A DNA stretch of 64,000 nt. Origin: Chloroflexus aggregans DSM 9485 (GTDB lineage: Bacteria; Chloroflexota; Chloroflexia; Chloroflexales; Chloroflexaceae). A program made the position numbers and the translations under genes. Each line of letters opens with the position of its first letter. The stretch's first letter is position 1. Under the pieces are notes generated by a model that worked only from the letters and a program-made list of their open reading frames with translations, was not told the origin of the DNA and searched no databases. Location: assembly GCF_000021945.1 (NCBI RefSeq), contig NC_011831.1, forward strand, positions 4,353,353 through 4,417,352, in the 5' to 3' direction. Below are positions 27,121 through 35,523 of the stretch, piece after piece.

Positions 27121-27152
27121 GTGAATGCGTGTTCGTTTCTCATAGTGTGACG

Positions 27153-27181
27153 AATATACCAGAAGTCGAGTATTGTGTCAA
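27153..27181 (-). promoter_or_regulatory. Near-consensus sigma-70 promoter of the lysine operon
   Basis: On the minus strand TTGACA (27176-27181) and TATATT (27153-27158) are separated by exactly 17 bp. Transcription should start near 27146, which leaves a leader of about 260 nt before hcs. Confidence 0.75.
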
Positions 27182-27526
27182 ATGGGGAGTCGGTAGGTGA
27201 AGTCTATGCTGCTCCTCCGCAGATACACAGACGCAAAGCGGGCAAAGGCGCAGAGGATGGTAAACGCAAAGACGCAACGGGCGCAGAGGGCACAAAGGGG
27301 TTTGGGGGAAGAGTTACTAGCAGCCGCAAGAGAGTAATAGTGTATACGTTTGTGCCTGTTGCGATTTTTTGTGGCTATTTCTCTGTGTTCTCTGCGTTCT
27401 CGGTGGTACAGGTCTTGCCCCACTCCTTGCCCCTCCCCCAGCGGGGAAGGGGCATCTTACACCTCCCTCCAGCGAGGGGAGGCTGGGAGGGTGGCATTTC
27501 TCCAAAACGCCATGCTCGTACCACGC
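27182..27526. repeat. Degenerate CGCAAAG-type repeats and GC-rich hairpins, no gene
   Basis: 27215-27300 holds several CGCAAAG/GCGCAGAGG-like short units. 27365-27410 holds the partly complementary TCTCTGTGTTCTCTGCG stretch. 27424-27500 holds nested C-rich/G-rich inverted repeats (TGCCCCT...AGGGGCA, ACCTCCC...GGGAGGGT). The CGCAAAG unit is the complement of the CTTTGCG repeats at 63582-63680. No coding region or promoter other than that of the lysine operon was seen. Confidence 0.6.
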
Positions 27527-28465
27527 TTACGGATTCGGTGTCGCTTCCGTCCCTGCCGGCGCGATGTTTTGCGGTGTAGCGCGCGTGGTCGCCGGATCAT
27601 CCAAAATGTCGTCGGTCGGAATGCTCAGCATTGTCAACAACCCGTTATCGCCGCCGACAAAGCGCGGCAAGATGCCATCCCAGCGCTCGATGAAGCGTAG
27701 TTGTAGCAATTGCGGCGAGACCACTTCACCGAGCAAGCGGAGCGATTCGGCTTCGGCGCGGGCGATTTCGAGCCGAGCCTTTGCTTCAGCCTCGGCACGG
27801 GCTACTTGCTGTTGGGCCTCGATCCGCGCCCGCTCAAGCTCACGGGCAGCACGCAGCGCATCTTGCTCGGCTACTTGCTTGGCCTCAATCGCGCGGGCAA
27901 ATTCGGGGCTGAAGTTAAAATCGGTGATCGAGACATTCTCAACGATCACGCCGCGCGGCATCAATCGCTCGCTCAGCACACTCAGGATCAAATCCGACAC
28001 TTCAGGTCGGCGGGTGATCAGCTCTTCGGCGGTGAAGCGAGCGGTAGCCGCTTTAATCGCCTCTTGAATTGCCGGATCGACCACCCGACGCTCGTAATCA
28101 ACCCCGATCTCGCGCACCAGCCGGTCAACTTGGGTAGCATCAGGGCGGTAGTTAATCACTACCTGCGTTGTCACCGTCTGTAAATCGCGCGATGCAGCAC
28201 TTGAATTCGACTCGTAGCGCTGCGTGCGCACTTCAACTACCGTCACCGACGTGATGAACGGCATACGGAAGTGTAATCCTTCATCGAGCACACCGGTAAT
28301 CTCGCCAAACGTCTTCAAGACACCGCGAGTGCCGGCTTCGATGGTAGTGATGGAGTTGCTGACCAAAAGGCTCGCAACCATGATGATAAAGACGAGCGAG
28401 ATAAGGGCTGACAATGACCAGCCCTGCATCGGAGGAGTTGGAAACGATTGACGACCTTGGTTCAT
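27527..28465 (-). CDS. SPFH/prohibitin-family membrane protein
   Basis: A 312-residue prohibitin-like protein. One membrane span lies at ~18-40 (LISLVFIIMVASLLVSNSI). The SPFH domain starts TTIEAGTRGVLKTFGEITGVLDEGLHF and continues with VEVRTQRYESNSSAASRDLQ. The heptad-rich helical part EQDALRAARELERARIEAQQ lies at ~200-240. Prohibitins form ring assemblies that regulate FtsH-type proteases. It is distinct from the other SPFH protein at 17666. ATG 28465 is preceded by AGAAAGAGA. Confidence 0.9.
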   Translation of the reverse strand: MNQGRQSFPTPPMQGWSLSALISLVFIIMVASLLVSNSITTIEAGTRGVLKTFGEITGVLDEGLHFRMPFITSVTVVEVRTQRYESNSSAASRDLQTVTTQVVINYRPDATQVDRLVREIGVDYERRVVDPAIQEAIKAATARFTAEELITRRPEVSDLILSVLSERLMPRGVIVENVSITDFNFSPEFARAIEAKQVAEQDALRAARELERARIEAQQQVARAEAEAKARLEIARAEAESLRLLGEVVSPQLLQLRFIERWDGILPRFVGGDNGLLTMLSIPTDDILDDPATTRATPQNIAPAGTEATPNP

Positions 28466-28640
28466 AGCAGTTCTCTTTCTGGCTATATGGTACAGCGACG
28501 GCAAATACTACAGAGTGATCTCCGTCATTTATGACGCTCATATGCAGTATATCTCATGCTAATCGGTGAATAATGGGGGATTTATCCCGTACTCAAGTGG
28601 TGAAAGGCTCTCATTCAGCCGCCATTTCGCCGGTGTACTC

Positions 28641-29460
28641 TTACACTGCCGTTGCGAAGGTTCGGGTGATCTCGGCAGCCGGCAGCTCTTGGCGCCCGCT
28701 CACGTTTTGCCCGGCCCACAAGGGCGAGAAATCCCACTACCTTGGCGTTCGGCTTGGGCGTGGAGCGGCGCTAAGGCTGAAGCGGCTAGGAAATGCGGGT
28801 GCGGCGAGATTGATCGGGCCAAGTTCGCGCATCAGCCGGTTGACGATACCGCGAGCCGGGTGTCCGCTCAATAGATTGGTAATCGCAGTGTGACGGGCCG
28901 TTTTGAGTTTCAGCGCCGCGCGATGCACTACGCTCGTCTTTGCTTTGGGGCAGAGCAAGTAGGCGGTGTCGGCTTGCACACCGGCGGCGCTAATCGCCAA
29001 CGCCGCTTTGACCCCTCTGGCATCGGCGATCCCGCTGGCGGCAATCACCGGTATCTTGATCGCTTGCACTATGATGGCCGCTGGCTTCAAGACCCTGTGC
29101 GATGATCGCATCCATGCCGCGCGCTTCTAGCCATACTGCCTCGGCGACAGTGGTGGCCGAAGCGATGATAGTTGCGCCCCATGTGCGCAGTGGGGCGATG
29201 AGTTCGTCAGGCGGCAGGCCGAAATGGAAGTCAATGACGGCGGGCCGGAAGGGGCGCAACACGTCGAGAAAGGCGGTGTTGAACGATGCGCGCTACGGGT
29301 CAGCCGGTAGCTGGGCTGGGGCGATGCCCAATTCGCGGTAATACGGCGCAAGCAATACCCGCCACACCGCTTCACGGGCGGGGTCTGGCGCTGGTTGCTG
29401 GTGACAGACGAAATTGAGGTTGAACGATCGATCCGTATATCGCAGCGCAAGGATAGCTAT
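28641..29460 (-). pseudogene. Decayed nitronate monooxygenase (2-nitropropane dioxygenase) gene
   Basis: Family-specific pieces appear in order in shifting minus-strand frames. They are LRYTDRSFNLNFVCHQQP and LLAPYYRELGIAPAQ (29293-29460), then VIDFHFGLPPDELIAPLRTW and DAIIAQGLEASGHH (to ~29080). After a deletion or shift come KIPVIAASGIADARG, LLCPKAKTSVVHRAALK and RGIVNRLMRELGP (28737-29060). After two more shifts comes the C-terminus GRQELPAAEITRTFATAV, ending at TAA 28641. At least four lesions and a missing N-terminus show it is dead. Live homologues are FMN enzymes that oxidise alkyl nitronates. The 5' end overlaps the region just before the cupin gene on the other strand. Confidence 0.82.
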
Positions 29461-29547
29461 TGGTATGATACCCTTGATACTGTCTGCGGATGCCGGCAAT
29501 GGGTGGGTTTGCCCGCAAGCGGTATCCCATATCAGAAAGGAAGCGTT

Positions 29548-29868
29548 ATGAACCCCGCCACCATTCGCCATTTGACCGAACAGGTGTCCATCCCGGAGGA
29601 TGGCACGATTAGTCGGACGATCTACCAAGATGAGACGATCAAAGCAGTATTGTTCGGCTTTGCCGCCGGGCAAGAGTTGTCGGAGCATACGGCTGCCGTT
29701 CCGGCGATCTTGCACATGGTGCAAGGCGAGGCCCGCATCACGCTGGGCACAGAGGTAGTTGAGGCAACACCTAACACATGGGTGCATATGCCGGCCCATT
29801 TGCCGCACAGCCTTCAGGCGCGCACGCCGGTGATGATGCTCTTGTTGTTGCTCAAAGGATCACGGTGA
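29548..29868 (+). CDS. Small cupin-domain protein
   Basis: A 106-residue single cupin barrel. VLFGFAAGQELSEHTAAVPA supplies the first metal-binding His/Glu motif in relaxed form, and NTWVHMPAHLPHSLQA the second. The substrate is unknown; such proteins often act as quercetinase-like or regulatory metal sensors. ATG 29548 with AAAGGAA upstream is chosen over a longer frame that runs through the dead monooxygenase. It is followed eleven bases later by the YwiC-like gene. Confidence 0.85.
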   Translation: MNPATIRHLTEQVSIPEDGTISRTIYQDETIKAVLFGFAAGQELSEHTAAVPAILHMVQGEARITLGTEVVEATPNTWVHMPAHLPHSLQARTPVMMLLLLLKGSR

Positions 29869-29878
29869 GGATGCGTGT

Positions 29879-30694
29879 ATGTCAAGCGATCATCACGTAG
29901 CAATGGTGAAGCCGGCGCCGGTGCGGTTGCGTCTCATCGCCTTGCCGGTCGAGCATGGCGGTTGGGGCTTGTTGGCTGCGCCGGTTGTGTTGGGTTTATG
30001 GTTAGCTCCCTCGCTGGCCGGAATTGGCTTGAGCATAGCGGCGTTGGGCGCGTTCCTTGCTCGCCAGCCATTGAAGTTGGCGTTTGGTGATTACCAGCGC
30101 GGTAAACAGTATCCGCGCACCGTCTGGGCCAAGCGTTTTGCACTTGGCTATGGCGCAATCGGGCTGATTGGCCTGATCGGAGCGATCACCAGCGCGGCAA
30201 CGCCGTTTTGGTTGCCAATCGTACTCGCCACCCCCTTTGCGCTGGGCCAGTTGTGGTTCGATTTGCGCAAAGAGAGTCGCGCTCTGACCGCCGAGCTGTT
30301 TGGTGCGGTTGCAATCAGTGCGCTGGCGGCAGCGATCATGATGGCGTCTGGCCGGCCGGCATCGCGAGCGTTGCCGGCATGGTTGCTGCTGGCGTTGCAA
30401 GCTATCACCGCAATTATCTACGTCCGGATGCGCTTACGCCTCGCGCGCAACGAACCGGCGCGCCGAGCGCCGGCGTTCTGGTGGCACGGTGCGGCTTTCG
30501 CGCTGGTTGGCGGATTGGTTATAGCGGGATGGATCGGTTGGCCTGTCTTGGTAGCCTTTGGGTTGTTAGGGTTGCGTTGCTGGATTGGGCTATTACCGCG
30601 AAGCCTGTCTACGCCAACGCCGCTGGTTGGTGTGCAAGAGGTGCTGAACAGCCTGATCACGGTTGCCGGCATTGCGCTCGGCATGCATTTCTAA
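29879..30694 (+). CDS. YwiC-like polytopic membrane protein
   Basis: A 271-residue protein with about eight hydrophobic spans. The N-terminal signature LPVEHGGWGLLAAPVVLGL is typical of the YwiC-like family, which has distant similarity to UbiA-type prenyltransferases but lacks a proven function. FLARQPLKLAFGDYQRGK and FDLRKESRALTAELFGA are conserved loops. It is probably co-transcribed with the cupin gene. Confidence 0.82.
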   Translation: MSSDHHVAMVKPAPVRLRLIALPVEHGGWGLLAAPVVLGLWLAPSLAGIGLSIAALGAFLARQPLKLAFGDYQRGKQYPRTVWAKRFALGYGAIGLIGLIGAITSAATPFWLPIVLATPFALGQLWFDLRKESRALTAELFGAVAISALAAAIMMASGRPASRALPAWLLLALQAITAIIYVRMRLRLARNEPARRAPAFWWHGAAFALVGGLVIAGWIGWPVLVAFGLLGLRCWIGLLPRSLSTPTPLVGVQEVLNSLITVAGIALGMHF

Positions 30695-30795
30695 CACATT
30701 GTTAGCACCCCGTTGACCGCCGGCTAATATCGTTCCATCATAATACCAAAGCAGAAGACAATCGAGCAGTATGTCTGCTCACATTGAGGTGTGGT

Positions 30796-31017
30796 ATGAC
30801 CGAGTTAGGACGGTGGTTAATCGGTACCGGTGTTGTCTTGATCGTCATCGGTCTCATTGTACTGGCCGCCGGTCGATTGCCGTGGCTGGGTCGCCTACCC
30901 GGCGATATCCTGATCGAGCGGGATAATCTAACCATCTTCATTCCGTTGGGCACCATGCTGGTCGTGAGTTTGGTCTTGACCGTCATCGCTAACGTGATCG
31001 CACGCTGGTGGCGTTGA
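30796..31017 (+). CDS. DUF2905 small membrane protein
   Basis: A 73-residue protein with two membrane helices flanking the family signature GRLPWLGRLPGDILIERDN. GAGGTG precedes ATG 30796. Function unknown. Confidence 0.88.
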   Translation: MTELGRWLIGTGVVLIVIGLIVLAAGRLPWLGRLPGDILIERDNLTIFIPLGTMLVVSLVLTVIANVIARWWR

Positions 31018-31039
31018 TCGTCGGAAAGGATGGGAATGT

Positions 31040-32221
31040 ATGATCGATCGCGAGATGGTGCAACAGATTCGGTCTGAATTGGGTGCATTGCAGCCGCCGG
31101 TTCTCTCGTTATACGTAGCGGTCAATCCGGCCAACCCTGAGAATGCCGGACGAGCATGGGCGCTGCGGGCGCGCAACGCGGTAAAGGCGTTGGCGGCACC
31201 GGCCGAAGTTGAGCAGGCAGTGCTGGCAGCGCTCGAAGCGGAGATGGTGCCCGAAGCGCACACGTTAGCTCTCTTCGCGGCGGCGCCGGTGGCCGAAGCC
31301 AAAAGTTCGACGGTGATGATTACCCGCTTGCCGTTGCATATCGACCTACCGTTGCTTGATTTGACCAACGGCCGGGTCGAGGCACGCTGGGGTGAGCCAT
31401 ACATTGCACCGATTGTGTATGCACTCGACCAGTACGAGCGCACCGCCGTTGTCTGGTTGCGTGGCGAGGGTTGGCGCTTCTTTGAGGTGTTCCTTGGCGA
31501 GATCGTTGAGTATACCGATGTGTTCCGTAATGTCGAGAGCGATCTGTGGCGTGAAGTTAGCGAATTCGACCCACACCGTTTACGCGAGCGGTTGCGTACA
31601 CAGGCGATGGGGAATCGCGACCGCTTTGCGCGTCGGATGGAAAATATCGCCACTCGCTATCTGCAACGGCTCGCCGAACTGACCGAACGGGCTATGACTC
31701 ATTTCGGTCTGCGCCGTTTGGTATTGCTCGGTCGTGAAGAGGCGACCAAGCAGTTTGCCGATCTCTTGCCGCGCACTGTCCGTCAGATGGTGATTGCTCA
31801 CGTGGCCGATTTACCGCATCCTGATGAGTCGCCTGCCCATGTTCTCGCCAAAGTCTGGCCGATCCTTGAGCAGGTAGAACAGGCGCACGAGCAAGAGTTG
31901 CTCGACCAGATCACGCGCCAACCCGGTGTATGGGGTGTCGATCCCACGTTGTCGATGTTGCAAGAGGGACGATTGAGCGTATTGGTAGCTCCATGGCGTC
32001 TTAATACCGACGTCTGGATGACCGACGATGGCTTGCTGGCCGGTAGTCGTGAGCAAGCTATGCTGCTGAACGCTGCCGGCGAACCGCAATCGGTACCGCT
32101 CCGAGATGTGCTGGTTGATATCTGTGCAGCATACGCTACGCGACTCGAGTTTGCCTCTGGACCGGCAGAGGAGCGGTTACTCCGTGATCTGAATGGTTTG
32201 GCCGGTCTGTTGCGTTGGTGA
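31040..32221 (+). CDS. baeRF/VLRF1-type eRF1-like protein
   Basis: A 393-residue protein. The N-terminal PPVLSLYVAVNPANPENAGR and central LDQYERTAVVWLRGEGWRFF resemble the bacterial-archaeal release-factor-like (baeRF) group, related to eRF1 domain 2 and the Vms1/ANKZF1 peptidyl-tRNA hydrolase. The C-terminal RRLVLLGREEATKQFADLLP and VLAKVWPILEQVEQAHEQEL fit the eRF1 domain 3-like part with a helical segment. A ribosome-rescue role is suggested by family, not shown. A strong hairpin follows the stop. Confidence 0.7.
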   Translation: MIDREMVQQIRSELGALQPPVLSLYVAVNPANPENAGRAWALRARNAVKALAAPAEVEQAVLAALEAEMVPEAHTLALFAAAPVAEAKSSTVMITRLPLHIDLPLLDLTNGRVEARWGEPYIAPIVYALDQYERTAVVWLRGEGWRFFEVFLGEIVEYTDVFRNVESDLWREVSEFDPHRLRERLRTQAMGNRDRFARRMENIATRYLQRLAELTERAMTHFGLRRLVLLGREEATKQFADLLPRTVRQMVIAHVADLPHPDESPAHVLAKVWPILEQVEQAHEQELLDQITRQPGVWGVDPTLSMLQEGRLSVLVAPWRLNTDVWMTDDGLLAGSREQAMLLNAAGEPQSVPLRDVLVDICAAYATRLEFASGPAEERLLRDLNGLAGLLRW

Positions 32222-32247
32222 TAGTTTCGCGCTACTGACTGCGCTCG

Positions 32248-32274
32248 CAGAGGCGGCGTTACGCGCCGTCTCTG
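32248..32274 (+). terminator. 11-bp hairpin after the baeRF-like gene
   Basis: CAGAGGCGGCG (32248-32258) pairs with CGCCGTCTCTG (32264-32274), with one G-T wobble, around TTACG. It separates this gene from the chaperone operon. Confidence 0.6.
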
Positions 32275-32314
32275 AATCCGATACATAATTTCAATTCATC
32301 GTTGTCGAACTACT

Positions 32315-33250
32315 ATGGAATTCAAAGATTACTACGCTATCTTAGGCGTCAGCCCGGATGCCGATGAACAGGCTATCAAACAGGCCTACCGCAAATTGGC
32401 GCGGCAATACCATCCTGATGTCAATCCGGGCGACAAGAAAGCCGAAGAGCGTTTTAAAGAGATCAACGAGGCGTATCAAGCCTTGAGTGATCCGGAACGA
32501 CGCCGCAAGTACGACGAGTTGCGCGCGTACTATCAGCGCTGGCAGCGCAGCGGCGGTCGCGGTGAGTTTAACTGGAGTCAGTGGCAGGCTTCGCCCGGCC
32601 AACAGGTCTATACCTACAACGTCTCTCCCGAAGACCTTGAAGACCTGTTCGGCGCCGATAGCCCGTTCTCCGATTTCTTCAGCTCGATTTTCGGTCAGCC
32701 GCAATTCCGCCGGCCCAGCCGTCCGGCACGTGGACGCGATCTCGAAGTGCCGGTGACCGTCTCGCTCGAAGAGGCGTTCTCCGGTACGACGCGCTCGTTA
32801 CAGGTCGGTGACCGTCGGATCGAGACCCGGATTCCGCGTGGCGTGCGTACCGGTACGCGGGTGCGGTTGAGCGGGCAAGGTGCTCCCGGTATTGCCGGTG
32901 GCGCGTCGGGTGACCTGTATCTGGTGGTCGAAGTCGAACCGCATCCACAGTTTGAGCGCGACGGCGATGATCTGATGACGACCATCGAGGTCGATGCTTT
33001 TACCGCCGCAGTGGGTGGTGAGGTGCGTGTGCCAACCATTGATGGTACGGTAACACTGAAGATTCCGCCACGTACCCAAGCTGATAAGGTCTTCCGGTTG
33101 CGTGGCAAGGGGATGCCGCGCTTAGAAAATCCAACAGAACGCGGTGATCTGTTTGCGCGGGTGAAATTGGTGTTGCCTGAGCCATTGAGTGATGCGGAAT
33201 TGAATACGTTGCGCGAATTGGTGCGAAACCGCAGAACGGTTGGGCGGTAG
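32315..33250 (+). CDS. CbpA-type DnaJ chaperone
   Basis: A 311-residue Hsp40. It has a J domain at ~4-68 with the HPD tripeptide in RQYHPDVNPGDKK. A short linker lacks the Cys-rich zinc repeats, and two C-terminal beta domains (RDLEVPVTVSLEEAFSGTTR, GGEVRVPTIDGTVTLKIPP) follow. Absence of the zinc finger makes it CbpA-like rather than DnaJ proper. It leads a protein-quality-control operon with degQ, a CbpM-like regulator, hsp20 and lon. No clear ribosome site precedes the ATG. Confidence 0.93.
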   Translation: MEFKDYYAILGVSPDADEQAIKQAYRKLARQYHPDVNPGDKKAEERFKEINEAYQALSDPERRRKYDELRAYYQRWQRSGGRGEFNWSQWQASPGQQVYTYNVSPEDLEDLFGADSPFSDFFSSIFGQPQFRRPSRPARGRDLEVPVTVSLEEAFSGTTRSLQVGDRRIETRIPRGVRTGTRVRLSGQGAPGIAGGASGDLYLVVEVEPHPQFERDGDDLMTTIEVDAFTAAVGGEVRVPTIDGTVTLKIPPRTQADKVFRLRGKGMPRLENPTERGDLFARVKLVLPEPLSDAELNTLRELVRNRRTVGR

Positions 33251-33296
33251 GCTTACGGCTGTAAGCCGCTTTGTAATGATAACGAAGAGGTTCGCT

Positions 33297-34487
33297 ATGT
33301 CGGAACGAACCGGTCGCGGTCGGGGCATTGTGTTGTTCATCGAACTGTTTTTGCTGCTGGTCATTGCCGGTGCGTTCGTATGGACAGCTTTGGTGAATGA
33401 TCGTCGGGAAACCGTGGCGGTTACGCCATCGCCAACACCGGTAACGTTAACCATGCCTACGATCATTCCAATGACCGCGACCGATCTGGAAGCGCAGATC
33501 GCCGCCGTCTATCGTGAGGCTGGGCCGAGTGTGGTAAATATCACCAGTCGCTCGATCAGCTACGACTTTTTCTTTAATCCGGTGCCCCGCCAGGGTAGTG
33601 GCTCGGGCTTTTTCTACGATACCGCAGGCCATATTGTCACCAACTATCACGTGGTGGCCGATGCCGACGAATTGCAAGTAACGCTCGCCGATGGGCGTAC
33701 TGTGTCGGCCAAGATTGTTGGCAGTGACCCATCGAACGATCTGGCCGTGATTAAGGTTGATTTACCGGCCGATGAAATTCGGCCACTGCCGATCGGTGAT
33801 TCGACGCAGGTCTACGTCGGCCAATTTGTGCTCGCCATCGGTAATCCGTTTGGTCTTGAACGTACCCTCACTTTTGGGATTATCAGTGCGCTTGGACGGG
33901 TCATCGAGAGTCCGAACCAGCGCTTCATCGGCGAGGTGATTCAGTCTGATGTGGCGATCAATCCCGGCAACTCTGGCGGGCCGCTGCTCGATTTGTCAGG
34001 ACGGGTGATTGGGGTCAATTCAGCCATTCTCAGTCCCAGTGGGGCCAATGCCGGCATCGGTTTTGCTATCTCGGCGCGAACGGTGCAGCGCGTAGTACCG
34101 GTGTTGATCCGGGAAGGGCGCTATCCGCATCCATCGTTGGGAGTGCGCCTAATCGAACTGACGCCGCAACGTGCTGCTCTGTTTGAGCGGGCCGGTATGA
34201 ATTTGCCGACCAAGCAGGGTCTGCTTATTGCCGAGCTGATCGAGGGTGGCCCGGCGGCTCGAGCCGGTTTGCGAGGCCCGCAGCAGGTCGTGCGGGTCGG
34301 AAACTGGATTTTGCCGGTTGGTGGCGATATTATCGTGGCAATCAATGGCCGCTCGATTACGAGCAGCCAAGAGCTGTTGGTCTATCTCGAAACCGAAACC
34401 CAAGTGGGTGAAACGGTGCAAGTAACCGTTATCCGGGATGGTCGCGAGCGGATTATCCCGGTGACGTTAGCCGAATTGTCGTCGTAA
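33297..34487 (+). CDS. DegQ/HtrA-type trypsin-like serine protease with PDZ domain
   Basis: A 396-residue membrane-anchored protease. The N-terminal span is IVLFIELFLLLVIAGAFVW (~11-29). The trypsin domain has His in IVTNYHVVADADE, Asp in SNDLAVIKVD and Ser in NPGNSGGPLLDLSG, giving a complete catalytic triad. One PDZ domain (~300-390) contains AELIEGGPAARAGL and INGRSITSSQEL. It should cleave misfolded proteins outside the cytoplasmic membrane. ATG 33297 has GAAGAGG six bases upstream; the longer frame overlaps the cbpA stop. Confidence 0.94.
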   Translation: MSERTGRGRGIVLFIELFLLLVIAGAFVWTALVNDRRETVAVTPSPTPVTLTMPTIIPMTATDLEAQIAAVYREAGPSVVNITSRSISYDFFFNPVPRQGSGSGFFYDTAGHIVTNYHVVADADELQVTLADGRTVSAKIVGSDPSNDLAVIKVDLPADEIRPLPIGDSTQVYVGQFVLAIGNPFGLERTLTFGIISALGRVIESPNQRFIGEVIQSDVAINPGNSGGPLLDLSGRVIGVNSAILSPSGANAGIGFAISARTVQRVVPVLIREGRYPHPSLGVRLIELTPQRAALFERAGMNLPTKQGLLIAELIEGGPAARAGLRGPQQVVRVGNWILPVGGDIIVAINGRSITSSQELLVYLETETQVGETVQVTVIRDGRERIIPVTLAELSS

Positions 34488-34508
34488 ACCCACAAGGAGA
34501 CGACGCCT

Positions 34509-34826
34509 ATGTTAGTGCGACGGATGAGTTTAGAGGAATTGGCACGTGTTACCGGTTTGCCGGTGCCGGTGTTGCAATATTTGACCGATCTGGGGTACAT
34601 CCATCCTTTTCCCCAGTTGCCGGCGGCTGAATTTGATGAACTACGCCGGATTAGGCGCTTGATCGACGATCTCGGTGTAGCGACCGATACCGTTGATCTG
34701 ATCTTACATATGCGCCGGCGCATGCTGGCGATGCAGCGTGAAATCGCTCGACTGCGCGCCGAATTGGCGTACCGACGAGCTTTTGATGGCGTGACGACAT
34801 GGGTTGACGCTGATTGGTATGAATGA
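34509..34826 (+). CDS. CbpM-like MerR-fold chaperone modulator
   Basis: A 105-residue protein with a MerR-like N-terminal helix-turn-helix (SLEELARVTGLPVPVLQYLTD) and a C-terminal helix (MRRRMLAMQREIARLRAEL). This architecture matches CbpM, which binds the J domain of CbpA and inhibits it. The cbpA-like gene lies two genes upstream, which supports the role. AAGGAG precedes the ATG. Confidence 0.75.
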   Translation: MLVRRMSLEELARVTGLPVPVLQYLTDLGYIHPFPQLPAAEFDELRRIRRLIDDLGVATDTVDLILHMRRRMLAMQREIARLRAELAYRRAFDGVTTWVDADWYE

Positions 34827-34841
34827 TAAGGAGGTGGAGCT

Positions 34842-35102
34842 ATGCCGGTCTATTCGATCGATTTTCGCCCGTTTGATTATCTCACCGCCGAATTGTCGGC
34901 GTTATGGTGGTTTTATTTGTCGCAGGGTCTGGCGCTCATTGCGCTTGGTGTGGCTGTGATCGTTTGGCCTGAGCTGTTGGCCTATTTAGCAGCGATTTTC
35001 TTCATTGCCATTGGAGTAGTCTTACTCGTACTCGGTTGGCGTGTGCGGCAGGTTAAACGCCGTTATGAACTCTTTAAACAATCGTTTCTCCTCGAACCGT
35101 AA
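34842..35102 (+). CDS. Small two-span membrane protein
   Basis: An 86-residue protein with two hydrophobic segments (~21-40 FYLSQGLALIALGVAVIVW and ~46-67 AAIFFIAIGVVLLVLGW) and a basic C-terminal tail (RVRQVKRRYELFKQ). No family is recognised. AAGGAGGTGG precedes the ATG. It lies between the CbpM-like gene and hsp20 with short gaps, so it belongs to the chaperone operon. Confidence 0.8.
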   Translation: MPVYSIDFRPFDYLTAELSALWWFYLSQGLALIALGVAVIVWPELLAYLAAIFFIAIGVVLLVLGWRVRQVKRRYELFKQSFLLEP

Positions 35103-35119
35103 AGCAAAGGAATTGAACA

Positions 35120-35521
35120 ATGAGCGATGCTTCATACATTCGTATTTTACGCAGCCGGTGGCCGTATGCTCAGTTCGATACTCGGCCGTGGTCGCCGCCG
35201 ATTAACGTTTGCGAAACCGATCACGAAATGGTGCTGGTGATCGAATTGGCCGGTGTGGATCCGGCAACGTTACAGATTGAAGCATACCCAGAACTGGTCC
35301 GCATCGCCGGAGCACGCCAACTAGCGCTACCGGCAGGCCTGCGCCGCTTGCACCGTATGGAGATCGCTGCCGGCGTGTTCCAGATTGAAGTGCCGTTTGA
35401 GCAACCCATCGATCCTGAGCGCACAAGTGCCCGTTCAGTCCATGGGCTACTGGAAATCCGACTGCCGTTTGCCGGGCGTCCACGGCGGCAGGTAGTTATT
35501 CCGGTAGCAGAGGGAGAATAA
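35120..35521 (+). CDS. Hsp20/alpha-crystallin small heat-shock protein
   Basis: A 133-residue small heat-shock protein. The alpha-crystallin domain spans ~27-125: PPINVCETDHEMVLVIELAG, then YPELVRIAGARQL, FQIEVPFEQPIDPERTSAR and the end signature GLLEIRLPFAG. It prevents aggregation ahead of refolding or degradation. Its stop is two bases before the lon start. Confidence 0.92.
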   Translation: MSDASYIRILRSRWPYAQFDTRPWSPPINVCETDHEMVLVIELAGVDPATLQIEAYPELVRIAGARQLALPAGLRRLHRMEIAAGVFQIEVPFEQPIDPERTSARSVHGLLEIRLPFAGRPRRQVVIPVAEGE

Positions 35522-35523
35522 CC

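Noticed and set aside
29293-29808. 171-codon minus-strand ORF as an intact gene opposite the cupin
   Set aside because: Only its last ~55 codons resemble the dead monooxygenase; the rest is the shadow of the cupin gene.
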